Positions 1 through 7,107 of a stretch of 64,000 nt of DNA are shown here, in pieces (the first letter of the stretch is position 1; the number at the start of each line of letters is the position of its first letter). The DNA is taken from positions 25,660 through 89,659 of the forward strand of contig CABSIM010000006.1 of the NCBI GenBank assembly GCA_902477765.1, read 5' to 3'. Below the pieces are notes generated by a model that saw only the letters and a list, made by a program, of their open reading frames with translations, did no database searches and had not been told where the DNA came from. Source of the stretch: an uncultured Clostridiaceae bacterium (GTDB taxonomy: Bacteria; Bacillota; Clostridia; Lachnospirales; Lachnospiraceae). The translations under genes were made by a program, and so were the position numbers.

Positions 1-50
1 GGTCATTATGGCATGTCCTCCGGACATTCCACTTCCATTTGCGCCCGGTC

Positions 51-113
51 TTCTGCGGTAAACGCAGAACCCGGTATGCGCAGGTATAATGACCGCTTTG
101 CGGTCATTATACC
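51..113. repeat. two adjacent perfect hairpins
   Basis: Positions 51-57 pair with 63-69 (7 bp, 5-base loop). Positions 83-95 pair with 101-113 (13 bp perfect, 5-base loop 96-100). The word ggtcattat at 1-9 recurs at 102-110. No T tract follows either stem on the plus strand, so neither is a clean intrinsic terminator for that strand. They may be the end of an upstream gene's transcript or a small palindromic repeat. No coding sequence is supported in 1-217. Confidence 0.5.
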
Positions 114-129
114 ATACCATCCTTTCTCC

Positions 130-158
130 TTGCAATTCCAACCAAAGTAATTTATACT
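130..158 (+). promoter_or_regulatory. predicted sigma-A promoter of the thioesterase gene
   Basis: TTGCAA at 130-135 and TATACT at 153-158 are separated by 17 bases. Transcription would start near 165, about 50 bases before the ATG at 218. Confidence 0.6.
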
Positions 159-217
159 GGAATCTGCAGACGGCCTGGCAGAGATCCGGGCCGTTTTATG
201 AAACGGAGGAAAAAAAC

Positions 218-616
218 ATGCTGACAGCAGGTATCAAAGGAAGAGAAGAAGTCCTTGTGACAGAATCCAATACGGCAAAGGCCATGGGAAGCGGAACCCT
301 GGATGTATTTGCCACTCCGGCCATGACCGCGCTTATGGAAATGACCGCATGGAAGAGCGTGGCTTCCGGACTGGAAGAAGGGGAAGGCACTGTAGGTACC
401 CTCCTTCAGATCACCCATGACGCTCCCACGCCGCTGGGCCTTAAAGTCTGGTGTGAAAGTGAACTGACCGAAGTGGACGGACGCCGCCTGGTCTTTCATG
501 TAACGGCTTATGACGAAACAGGAAAGATCGGAGAGGGACGCCATGAACGTTTTATCATCAATAACGCAAAATTCATGGCAAAGGCTGCCAGAAAGGCTGC
601 CGCATCTGCAGAATAA
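218..616 (+). CDS. hotdog-fold thioesterase, FlK-like
   Basis: The 132-residue product has the size and pattern of the fluoroacetyl-CoA-thioesterase-like (FlK) hotdog family, which hydrolyses small acyl-CoA thioesters in the cytoplasm. Visible family features are the N-terminal VTESNTAKAMGSG stretch, the helix ATPAMTALMEMTA with a Glu in the catalytic position, an ITHDAPTPLG segment with a His, and GEGRHERFIIN near the C terminus. The start at 218 is chosen because GGAGG lies at 206-210; the same frame is open upstream but has no ribosome binding site. It is a single-gene unit with its own promoter and a strong terminator. The true acyl substrate cannot be read from the sequence; fluoroacetyl-CoA specificity is not implied. 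Confidence 0.8.
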   Translation: MLTAGIKGREEVLVTESNTAKAMGSGTLDVFATPAMTALMEMTAWKSVASGLEEGEGTVGTLLQITHDAPTPLGLKVWCESELTEVDGRRLVFHVTAYDETGKIGEGRHERFIINNAKFMAKAARKAAASAE

Positions 617-625
617 ACCATCGCG

Positions 626-678
626 AAAAAGGAGATCTGCTGCTTCACCGGATTCTGAAGCCGCCGGATCTCCTTTTT
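626..678. terminator. bidirectional intrinsic terminator
   Basis: A 12-bp perfect stem (626-637 with 667-678) begins with five A and ends with five T, so it can terminate transcription from both the thioesterase gene (plus) and the LOR/SDH gene (minus). Confidence 0.85.
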
Positions 679-685
679 CCGTTCT

Positions 686-1786
686 TTATCTGATTACACC
701 AAGCCCCCGGGCCACGATGGAAATAAAATCCTGTACGTTGGTGACCATGGTGGTTGCCGCCAGACTTCCCCTGTCCAGCAGCTTGTTCACCACGAACTCA
801 TCGGCGTCTACGGTATACAGGAACAGGGGACGTATGGTACCGTCCGCCGTTACCCGGAATGACGGCGTCATATTCCCTGCCGCGATGGTATGGAGCATGG
901 TGGCCAGGCAGATGACAGTGGTGGCATTCTTTATCATGTTTCTCATGGCCGCCTGTCCTTCATAGGCATTGCCGATCACTTCCGGCAGAGGACCGTCATC
1001 CCGGATGGAACCTGTCAGCACAAAGGGAACCTGATGTTTCACGCATCCGTACATGATTCCGCTGCGGATTCCATGATCCCTGATAAAGGCCGGAATGGAA
1101 CCGCTGCGTCTGACTTTGTTGATCACATCCAGGTGATTATAATGGCCGTTGGGCATGGACTTCTGGGTATAGATATCCTGACCCAGGGCCGTATGGAAAA
1201 AGGCTCCTTCCAGATCGTGGGTCGCCAGGGCATTTCCGGCCATAAGGCCGTGGACATATCCGTGGGAAATCAGGGCTTCCATGGCATTTCTGGCTCCTGA
1301 ATCAAATGCAAAGGCAGGCCCCATGACCCAGATGATGTTTCCGTGATCTTTCTCATAACGGAGCAGTTCCTGCAGCCGGTCGTAATCCCTTGCATAGGAG
1401 GTTTCCCGGCTTCTCCCCTGCCGGAATACAAACCGTTCTTCCTTGTTGTCTCCCTCATCCTGAAATCCTGTGCTGTGCACATAGATCCCTTCCTCACCGT
1501 TCTCACTGCGTCCCAGGATCACCTTATCTCCCTTTTTCAGGTTTCTGTTTTCCACCACAGCCAGACGGCCGTCTTCACAGATCACCACACTGGAATCCAT
1601 GCGGCTTTCTTCCGCCAGAATCCATCTGCCTCCGATCTTGAAATACTCCGGATACATGGATGTGCTGTGATAGTTTTCCGGGGCGATTCCGTCCCTCTCC
1701 GCTTCCGCCCACCGGACATCCGGCGCCTTTGCAAAACCGTCCAGTTCAAAGTCCGGGTGATGATATTCCGGGATACAAAATGACAT
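686..1786 (-). CDS. LOR/SDH-domain protein (TIGR00300-like), possible ornithine cyclodeaminase
   Basis: This 366-residue protein matches the conserved LOR/SDH family, named for a domain found in plant lysine-ketoglutarate reductase/saccharopine dehydrogenase proteins and found at the C terminus of ArgZ/AgrE-type arginine dihydrolases, where it acts as an ornithine cyclodeaminase. The most recognisable stretch is GPAFAFDSGARNAMEALI followed by GLMAGNALATHDLEGAFF near the middle, a likely nucleotide-binding region. The start at 1786 has GGAGGAGAGG just upstream. The LUD gene lies 90 bases upstream on the same strand. The family assignment is firm from the motif; the ornithine-to-proline activity is an inference from characterised relatives. 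Confidence 0.65.
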   Translation of the reverse strand: MSFCIPEYHHPDFELDGFAKAPDVRWAEAERDGIAPENYHSTSMYPEYFKIGGRWILAEESRMDSSVVICEDGRLAVVENRNLKKGDKVILGRSENGEEGIYVHSTGFQDEGDNKEERFVFRQGRSRETSYARDYDRLQELLRYEKDHGNIIWVMGPAFAFDSGARNAMEALISHGYVHGLMAGNALATHDLEGAFFHTALGQDIYTQKSMPNGHYNHLDVINKVRRSGSIPAFIRDHGIRSGIMYGCVKHQVPFVLTGSIRDDGPLPEVIGNAYEGQAAMRNMIKNATTVICLATMLHTIAAGNMTPSFRVTADGTIRPLFLYTVDADEFVVNKLLDRGSLAATTMVTNVQDFISIVARGLGVIR

Positions 1787-1876
1787 GGTTCCTCTCCTCC
1801 TTCTCTTTTCCTGCAGTTTTCTTTTCCGTCTGCTCTGCCGGCTCTTCTTCCGGTCTCTCCATTCCGTTTCTGCCTG

Positions 1877-2509
1877 CTATACGCCCAGATTCTCTCCCAC
1901 CAGAATCAGCCGGATTCTTCCGTTATAGCGTGACCGTCTCGTGATTACCACATTGCAGCACATACAGTCTTCCGCCAGGCAGTCGGTGCAGATTCCCTTA
2001 AGACCGCAGGGTGTTTTCCTCCCTGAATTTCCTGCCAGCACCGGGCAGACTGAAGTCTGGATCCGGTCGATGCCGGCCTCCACATCTCTGACCACCTTGT
2101 TGATTCCGGCAATGATGATCACCTTCTTAGGTCCGTGGAGCAGGCTGGATACCCGGTTGCTGGCGCCGTCAATGTTCACCAGTTCCCCTTTGACCGTCAC
2201 GGCATTGGTACTCATGAGAAAGTAATCGGCTCCCGCCGCCTGCTGGAAAATGGGATTTCCGATCTCCTTCTTGTCTTTTTCTCCGTACTCAATCATCGGA
2301 TATCCGCGGTCTTTCAGAATATCCAGGATTCCCAGTTCCCGCACGGTGGCAGAACCGCCCCAGCTTACGGATCCTTTCTCCTCCATGAGTCCCAGAGCCA
2401 GTTCCAGGGCTTCCTTCCTGTCATTGCAGTAAAAGCCTTCGATATTTCTCTTCTTCAGCCCTTCCAGGACATTCTCTGCAATTTTTCTGTATGCCTCGTT
2501 TTCTGCCAT
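1877..2509 (-). CDS. LUD-domain protein (LutC/YkgG family)
   Basis: The 210-residue product belongs to the LUD (lactate utilisation) family: N-terminal helix EAYRKIAENVLEGLKKRN, then VSWGGSATVRELGI, TNAVTVKGELVNIDGASNR, and a C-terminal Cys-rich segment with CGLKGICTDC and EDCMCC that could hold an iron-sulfur or other metal site. Stand-alone LUD proteins of this size are common in Clostridia and mostly uncharacterised. Two in-frame ATGs are present; the second, at 2509, is preferred because GGAG (2518-2521) is 8 bases from it but only 2 from the ATG at 2515. It precedes the LOR/SDH gene on the same strand. A role in lactate oxidation is not supported, as no LutA or LutB partners are nearby. 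Confidence 0.75.
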   Translation of the reverse strand: MAENEAYRKIAENVLEGLKKRNIEGFYCNDRKEALELALGLMEEKGSVSWGGSATVRELGILDILKDRGYPMIEYGEKDKKEIGNPIFQQAAGADYFLMSTNAVTVKGELVNIDGASNRVSSLLHGPKKVIIIAGINKVVRDVEAGIDRIQTSVCPVLAGNSGRKTPCGLKGICTDCLAEDCMCCNVVITRRSRYNGRIRLILVGENLGV

Positions 2510-2647
2510 GATCATTTCTCCTTTCCTCCGGCCGCTGCGGCGGCGTCATCTTTTTCTCTGTCCCTATTTTATCATGACAGCGCCGGTTCCGCCAGAAAAA
2601 TCCCCGTTCCTCCGGCAGACCGGCACCGCCTGTTTTCTGTCTGATGT

Positions 2648-3430
2648 TCAGATGTTTCTTCCTGTCTTTTTCCCGGATTCCGGAAACAGGGAAAAATCCA
2701 GGCCACTTTCCCCTCTTCTGACAGCTTCCCCGCATATTCCGAATACGCGGCGCACATGCTCTTCGGAAAGTGCCTCTTCCGGTGTGCCGCAGGCAGCCAC
2801 ATTCCCCTCGTGAAGCACATACAGCCGGTCACAGTAATGTGCCGCCAGACGGAGATCATGGAGTACTGCCAGAACCGTACGGCCGCTGCGCTTCAGATAC
2901 TCCATCAGGAACAGCTGATGCCGGATATCCAGATGATTGGTGGGTTCATCCAGAATCCAGAGATCCGGTCCCTGAGCTGCTGCCCGGGCCAGAAATACCA
3001 GTTTTCTTTCCCCGCCGGACAGAGACAGAAGGCTTCTGTCCTTCAGATGAAGAATTCCCAGTTCTTTCAGCGCTGCCTCTACGGCACTTTCCGTCTTCTT
3101 ACCTGTTTTCCGTTTCCTTCCTGCCCATATTCCCATGGATATCACTTCCTCCACGGAAAAATCAAATGCACACGGAATATCCTGAGCAACATATCCGATT
3201 TCCCCGGCCAGTTCCGCAGGCGGGATCTTCAGAACATCCCTGCCTTCCAGAAGAATCCTTCCGGATTCCACCGGCTGAATTCCCAATGTGGTGCGGACCA
3301 GCGTGGATTTTCCGCATCCGTTGGGGCCTGTGATTCCTGTGATCTTCCCTTTTTCCGCGGATAAAGTCAGCCCCTTCAGAATCTCCCGCCCTCCCAGGCG
3401 GACACGGATGTTTTCATAGACCAGTTTCAT
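2648..3430 (-). CDS. btuD: cobalamin ABC importer, ATPase
   Basis: This 260-residue ATPase powers vitamin B12 uptake at the inner face of the membrane. It has Walker A GPNGCGKST, Q-loop YVAQDIPCAF, signature LSGGERKLVFLARAAAQ, Walker B LWILDEPTNHLD and the switch His in VLHDLRLAAHYC, the pattern of the FecE/BtuD class. The start at 3430 overlaps the permease stop by 4 bases (ATGA), implying translational coupling; the frame extends further upstream without a ribosome binding site. By sequence alone it could serve a siderophore, but it is the last gene of an operon led by a cobalamin riboswitch, which decides the substrate. Confidence 0.88.
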   Translation of the reverse strand: MKLVYENIRVRLGGREILKGLTLSAEKGKITGITGPNGCGKSTLVRTTLGIQPVESGRILLEGRDVLKIPPAELAGEIGYVAQDIPCAFDFSVEEVISMGIWAGRKRKTGKKTESAVEAALKELGILHLKDRSLLSLSGGERKLVFLARAAAQGPDLWILDEPTNHLDIRHQLFLMEYLKRSGRTVLAVLHDLRLAAHYCDRLYVLHEGNVAACGTPEEALSEEHVRRVFGICGEAVRRGESGLDFSLFPESGKKTGRNI

Positions 3431-4509
3431 TTCCGTTTCCCTCCATATCCGTTCCGTATCATCAGATATACGAAAAACGGAGCTCCTGCAAATGCCGTTA
3501 TGATTCCCAGCGGTACTTCTGCTGCTCCGGAAATACTTCTGGCAAGAGCATCCGCCCACACAAGATAGATGCCTCCCAGGACCGCGCTTAAGGGAATCAC
3601 CGCCCGGTTGTCACTGCTCTTTATAAGGAAACGCGTCACATGAGGAACCACCAGTCCCACAAATCCGATGATGCCGGTGACGGATACCAGGGATGCCACC
3701 ACCAGGGCACAGATCAGAAACATGGCAGCCCGGAAAGGACGCACCCGGAGTCCCATTGCCGCAGCGTCTTCTTCTCCCATCATCAGCAGATTGAGCCTGG
3801 TTCCGCATATGGTGAAGATTACGGTTCCTGCTGCGGTTCCTGCCAGCGGAACCGGAAGCGTTCTCCACTGAGCGGCTGTAATGCTTCCCATCTGCCAGTT
3901 ATAAACAGCAGCGATACTCTCAGGGCTTTTGGCCATGAAAATGAGGAAGCTGGTGACCGCACTCATCACTGCGTTTACCGCCGTTCCGGAAAGCAGAAGA
4001 GTCACCGGCCGAAGCTGTCCTCCCCCGGCGGACCTGGCCATGGCATAAACGGCACATGTGGCAGCCATGGCACCGGCAAATGCCAGAACCGTGGTCTGAC
4101 CGGTTCCTGACCAGAAAGAAAGCGGTGTAAGGAGCGCCAGGGCTGCTCCCGCTGATGCTCCGGATGAGATCCCCAGAATATATGGATCCGCAATGGGATT
4201 CAGAACAATGGCCTGTATCACGGCCCCGCATGCGGAAAGACCGGCCCCGCAGCACAGCGCAAACAGGGCTCTGGGAAACCGGATATTCCATACGATCTGA
4301 TAGTGAGAGTTTTCCCATATGCCCGCCGCCCGTTCTCTCCCTCCCAGAAAAAGAGAGTCTTTCAGAATTCCGAATACTTCTTCTGCAGGAATCCCTGTGG
4401 AGCCGATGCTGACGGTCCAGACCACTGAACCCGCCAGAACTGCCGGAAGCAGAAGGAAAAGCAGCCCCCGCAGGCTTTTCCTTCCCATCCCCCTTCTCAC
4501 CGGAAGCAT
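3427..4509 (-). CDS. btuC: cobalamin ABC importer, permease (FecCD family)
   Basis: The 360-residue protein is a FecCD/BtuC-type permease with about ten hydrophobic segments. Family landmarks are NIRFPRALFALCCGAGLSAC, AIVLNPIADPYILGISSGAS, and VTGIIGFVGLVVPHVTRFLI near the coupling helix. It forms the membrane channel with BtuD and receives cobalamin from BtuF. The start at 4509 overlaps the upstream gene by 13 bases. A second ATG at 4488 (GAGAAGG just upstream) is an equally possible start. It sits between btuF and btuD in one transcript. Confidence 0.88.
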   Translation of the reverse strand: MLPVRRGMGRKSLRGLLFLLLPAVLAGSVVWTVSIGSTGIPAEEVFGILKDSLFLGGRERAAGIWENSHYQIVWNIRFPRALFALCCGAGLSACGAVIQAIVLNPIADPYILGISSGASAGAALALLTPLSFWSGTGQTTVLAFAGAMAATCAVYAMARSAGGGQLRPVTLLLSGTAVNAVMSAVTSFLIFMAKSPESIAAVYNWQMGSITAAQWRTLPVPLAGTAAGTVIFTICGTRLNLLMMGEEDAAAMGLRVRPFRAAMFLICALVVASLVSVTGIIGFVGLVVPHVTRFLIKSSDNRAVIPLSAVLGGIYLVWADALARSISGAAEVPLGIITAFAGAPFFVYLMIRNGYGGKRK

Positions 4510-5564
4510 TCCGGATAAAAGAATTCCGCAAATTTTCTGCAGGCGTCTGCCGCACGGACATCCTGCATTACTTCCACCAGCGGAATTACCAGATACGCCT
4601 GCTCCCGGACCGCCGTCACGTCCTGAAGGGCAGGATTCCCGTTGAGAAACTCCATCTTTTCTTCCACGGTCTGGTTTCCATAATCATTGATGATGATCAC
4701 ATCCGGATCGGCTGCCACCAGGGTTTCCACGCTGGTGGTAAACCATCTGGAATCTGCCATTCCGCGGGTGACATTGACGCCGCCGGCCAGCTCCACCAGA
4801 TTGCTTTCCAGGCCGCTGGAGGTGGTATAGATTTCATTTCCGTTAAAGGTATCCAGAACAAAGGCTGTTACTTTCTCTTCTTCCCGGATGCCGGAAACCG
4901 CTTCCTGCACTTCTTCCACGCGGCCTCTTATTTCTTCTGTCAGGGCCTTTGCCTCTTCTTCCTTTTTAAATATTTTTCCGAGATTTTCAATATCTGTATA
5001 CACGTCTTCCATGGTCTCGTCCTGAACCAGGGTGCCTGTGATGGTCAGGCAGCTGATGCCTTTGCTTTCAAACTGTTCATAACTGCCCCATGCCGTATCT
5101 TTGAAGGCGCTGACCTGTCCGATCACCAGATCTGTCCCCAGTGCCACAGCATTTTCATGGGATCTTTCGATTTCCGGAATTGCCGCGAACTGATCTCTGA
5201 GACTCTCCAGCGGCTGTTCTGCCTCACTGGCCGGTACATTTTTTCCTGCAATACGGTCAGCCAGTCCCAGCATCACCATGTTTTCCGCCGCATACAGATG
5301 GCAGCAGAGAACCTTTTCCGGCATTTCCGTAAATGTCAGGGTTCTGTCCCCGTTCTGAATCACTACAGTGCCGTACTCCTCTTCTTCACCGTTTTCTCCC
5401 GGCCTCTGTTCTGTCCTGTTTTCCTGTTCTGTGCCGGTTCTCAGTCCCGTTTCCTGTTCCGCAGCAGAAGCCTGAGCCGTTTCCGGCGTTCCGGCTTCTG
5501 AAAAACCGCATCCGGAAAGCAGAACTGCGCCGGCCAGAATCATGGCGGCTATTCTTTTTTTCAT
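4497..5564 (-). CDS. btuF: cobalamin-binding lipoprotein
   Basis: This 355-residue substrate-binding lipoprotein delivers corrinoid to the importer. The N terminus is a lipoprotein signal with lipobox LLSGC (Cys19), followed by an acidic linker to about residue 65 and a class III (helical-backbone) binding fold. The ribosome binding site is GGAGG, 9 bases from the ATG. It is the first gene of btuF-btuC-btuD, and 166 bases of leader separate it from the aptamer. The family also binds siderophores and haem; the cobalamin assignment rests mainly on the riboswitch upstream. Confidence 0.85.
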   Translation of the reverse strand: MKKRIAAMILAGAVLLSGCGFSEAGTPETAQASAAEQETGLRTGTEQENRTEQRPGENGEEEEYGTVVIQNGDRTLTFTEMPEKVLCCHLYAAENMVMLGLADRIAGKNVPASEAEQPLESLRDQFAAIPEIERSHENAVALGTDLVIGQVSAFKDTAWGSYEQFESKGISCLTITGTLVQDETMEDVYTDIENLGKIFKKEEEAKALTEEIRGRVEEVQEAVSGIREEEKVTAFVLDTFNGNEIYTTSSGLESNLVELAGGVNVTRGMADSRWFTTSVETLVAADPDVIIINDYGNQTVEEKMEFLNGNPALQDVTAVREQAYLVIPLVEVMQDVRAADACRKFAEFFYPECFR

Positions 5565-5623
5565 ACTTTGTTACCTCCTGTTTTCTGATTTTGTTTTCGC
5601 GTCTCTGTTTTCATTTTCTCCGC

Positions 5624-5656
5624 AAAAGAAAAGGGACAGATCTTCCGATCTGTCCC
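5624..5656 (-). terminator. riboswitch expression-platform terminator
   Basis: On the minus strand, 5656-5647 pairs with 5642-5633 (10-bp perfect stem, 4-base loop) and is followed by TTTTCTTTT. It lies between the B12 aptamer and btuF, so ligand binding probably favours premature termination. Confidence 0.85.
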
Positions 5657-5729
5657 GGTACGCCAAAAAAACGCCATGTGCCACAGCGTCTGACATTACG
5701 CGGCTCTCCCACCGAAAGCTTTGTTTTCC

Positions 5730-5891
5730 ACACACGGCAGCAGGTCTCCTGGCTCGGACTCATCCTCCGTCTTTGTCTTCCCGGTTTCCCAGTGACGCCC
5801 GTAGGCAAAAAAGACTTCGTCCTCCATACAGTAGCGGGGGCTGCTTTGTTTTTTCAAATTCCCTGTCAGGCCTTGCGGCACTGCCATGTGT
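5730..5891 (-). promoter_or_regulatory. cobalamin (B12) riboswitch aptamer
   Basis: The minus strand has the hallmark elements of a cobalamin aptamer: the B12 box GCCAGGAGACCTGC (5753-5740), the conserved GCAGCCCCCGCTACTGT upstream, GTCACTGGG and CCGGGAAG in the P7-P10 region, and a closing P1 helix of 11 pairs between 5891-5881 and 5740-5730 with one G-U. It controls btuFCD by transcription attenuation through the terminator at 5624-5656. Confidence 0.95.
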
Positions 5892-5952
5892 ATTCCGTTT
5901 TCTTCTGCGCCGCCGGTATGCGGAGATTCCGGCGTCCGGCGGCGTCAGTTCC

Positions 5953-5981
5953 ATTATATGGGCTCCGGACCGGCCTGTCAA
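5953..5981 (-). promoter_or_regulatory. consensus sigma-A promoter of btuFCD
   Basis: Read on the minus strand, TTGACA (5981-5976) and TATAAT (5958-5953) are both perfect and separated by 17 bases. The start of transcription is predicted near 5946, about 55 bases before the aptamer. Confidence 0.85.
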
Positions 5982-6094
5982 GAAATCCCCGGCTCTCCGC
6001 CCGGAAGCAGCAGTCTCCTCCCGCAGTCTTTCCTGTCCCCGGCGTTCACGCCTCTTTCTCCGCAGATTTTCCTTCTGATTTCTTCAGATTTCTC

Positions 6095-6123
6095 TTGCAA
6101 TCTTTTTTCCGATCCGTTAAACT
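6095..6123 (+). promoter_or_regulatory. predicted promoter of the OGG-like gene
   Basis: TTGCAA (6095-6100), 17-base spacer, TAAACT (6118-6123). It points away from the btu promoter. Confidence 0.5.
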
Positions 6124-6186
6124 GATTTCTGACTTTTTCTGACAGCATTTCCCGGCCGCAGCCGGGGTTAAAACCGGAGGTGGTCC

Positions 6187-7089
6187 ATGTTTTCCCGCAG
6201 TATCAGCAACTTCAGTCTGGAACAGATTGCAGATTCCGGCCAGTGTTTCCGTCTTCTCCCCTGTCCCGGAACCGCTCATGCCTTTACGGCTGTCAGCGGC
6301 AGCCACGCCCTGGCGCTCCGGCAGGAAAACGGAATCACGGAATTTTTCTGTCCGGAGACCGACTGTTCCTTCTGGGAATCCTACTTCGACCTGGACACGG
6401 ATTATGCCGCTCTGATTGCTTCCGTCGATCCGGAAGACTCATACCTTTCGGCCGCAGCAGCCTGGGGAAGCGGTATCCGGATCCTGCGGCAGGACCTCTG
6501 GGAAATGATGGTGACCTTCATAATCTCCCAGCAGAAAACCATTCCTGCCATCCGCTCCCATGTGGAGACCCTCAGCCGGCTTTACGGAACTCCGCTTTCC
6601 GTTTCCGGACCGGAATGGATTTCCGGAAGCCGTCCCGGCGGCAGTTTTTCTTCTTTTCCCACTCCGGAACAGCTGAATCTGGCTTCCCTGGATGACCTGA
6701 TCTCCCTGAAGCTGGGATACCGTGCCAAATACATCAAAAAGCTCTGCGAAGATGCCTGCTCAGGACATCTGGATCTGGAACTGCTGAAAGGCATGAACTA
6801 TGACTCCGCCATGGAATATCTCCAGGGATTTTACGGCATCGGAAAAAAAGTGGCCAGCTGCATCTGCCTGTTCGGCCTCCATCATGTGGATGCCTTTCCG
6901 GTGGACACCTGGATCCGACGGATCCTTATGGAGCAGTACGCCCCCCGATGCGAAAACTTCCGGGGACTGACCGACGGCCGTCTCTGTGAAGCACTGGTGC
7001 AGAAATACTTTTCCCGGTACAAAGGCTGCGCCGGCATCATGCAGCAGTACATATTTTATTATGCCAGAACGGGAAAAGAGCCGGCCTGA
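6187..7089 (+). CDS. 8-oxoguanine DNA glycosylase, OGG1-type
   Basis: The 300-residue product is a base-excision repair glycosylase/lyase of the HhH-GPD superfamily. The N-terminal domain has DSGQCFRL (compare the SGQSFRW element of OGG1). The helix-hairpin-helix reads YGIGKKVASCICLFGLHHV, with Lys221 in the place of the catalytic lysine, and FPVDTW places Asp240 at the conserved aspartate. TFIISQQKTIPAIRS is the usual helix preceding it. The length fits bacterial OGG1-like or AlkA-like enzymes; retention of both Lys and Asp argues for a bifunctional OGG. GGAGG lies 6 bases before the ATG. It runs convergently into helD. Confidence 0.85.
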   Translation: MFSRSISNFSLEQIADSGQCFRLLPCPGTAHAFTAVSGSHALALRQENGITEFFCPETDCSFWESYFDLDTDYAALIASVDPEDSYLSAAAAWGSGIRILRQDLWEMMVTFIISQQKTIPAIRSHVETLSRLYGTPLSVSGPEWISGSRPGGSFSSFPTPEQLNLASLDDLISLKLGYRAKYIKKLCEDACSGHLDLELLKGMNYDSAMEYLQGFYGIGKKVASCICLFGLHHVDAFPVDTWIRRILMEQYAPRCENFRGLTDGRLCEALVQKYFSRYKGCAGIMQQYIFYYARTGKEPA

Positions 7090-7107
7090 ATTCAGGCTGG
7101 CTTTTTC
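7080..7107. terminator. terminator shared by ogg and helD
   Basis: An 11-bp stem (7080-7090 with 7091-7101, one G-T pair) followed by five T overlaps the stop codon of the glycosylase gene and the end of helD. The complementary side is A/T-poor but could stop helD transcription as well. Confidence 0.65.

Noticed and set aside
2648..5564. Siderophore (iron) importer as the identity of the ABC operon
   Set aside because: The proteins alone would allow it, but the cobalamin riboswitch directly upstream in the same transcript favours corrinoid uptake.
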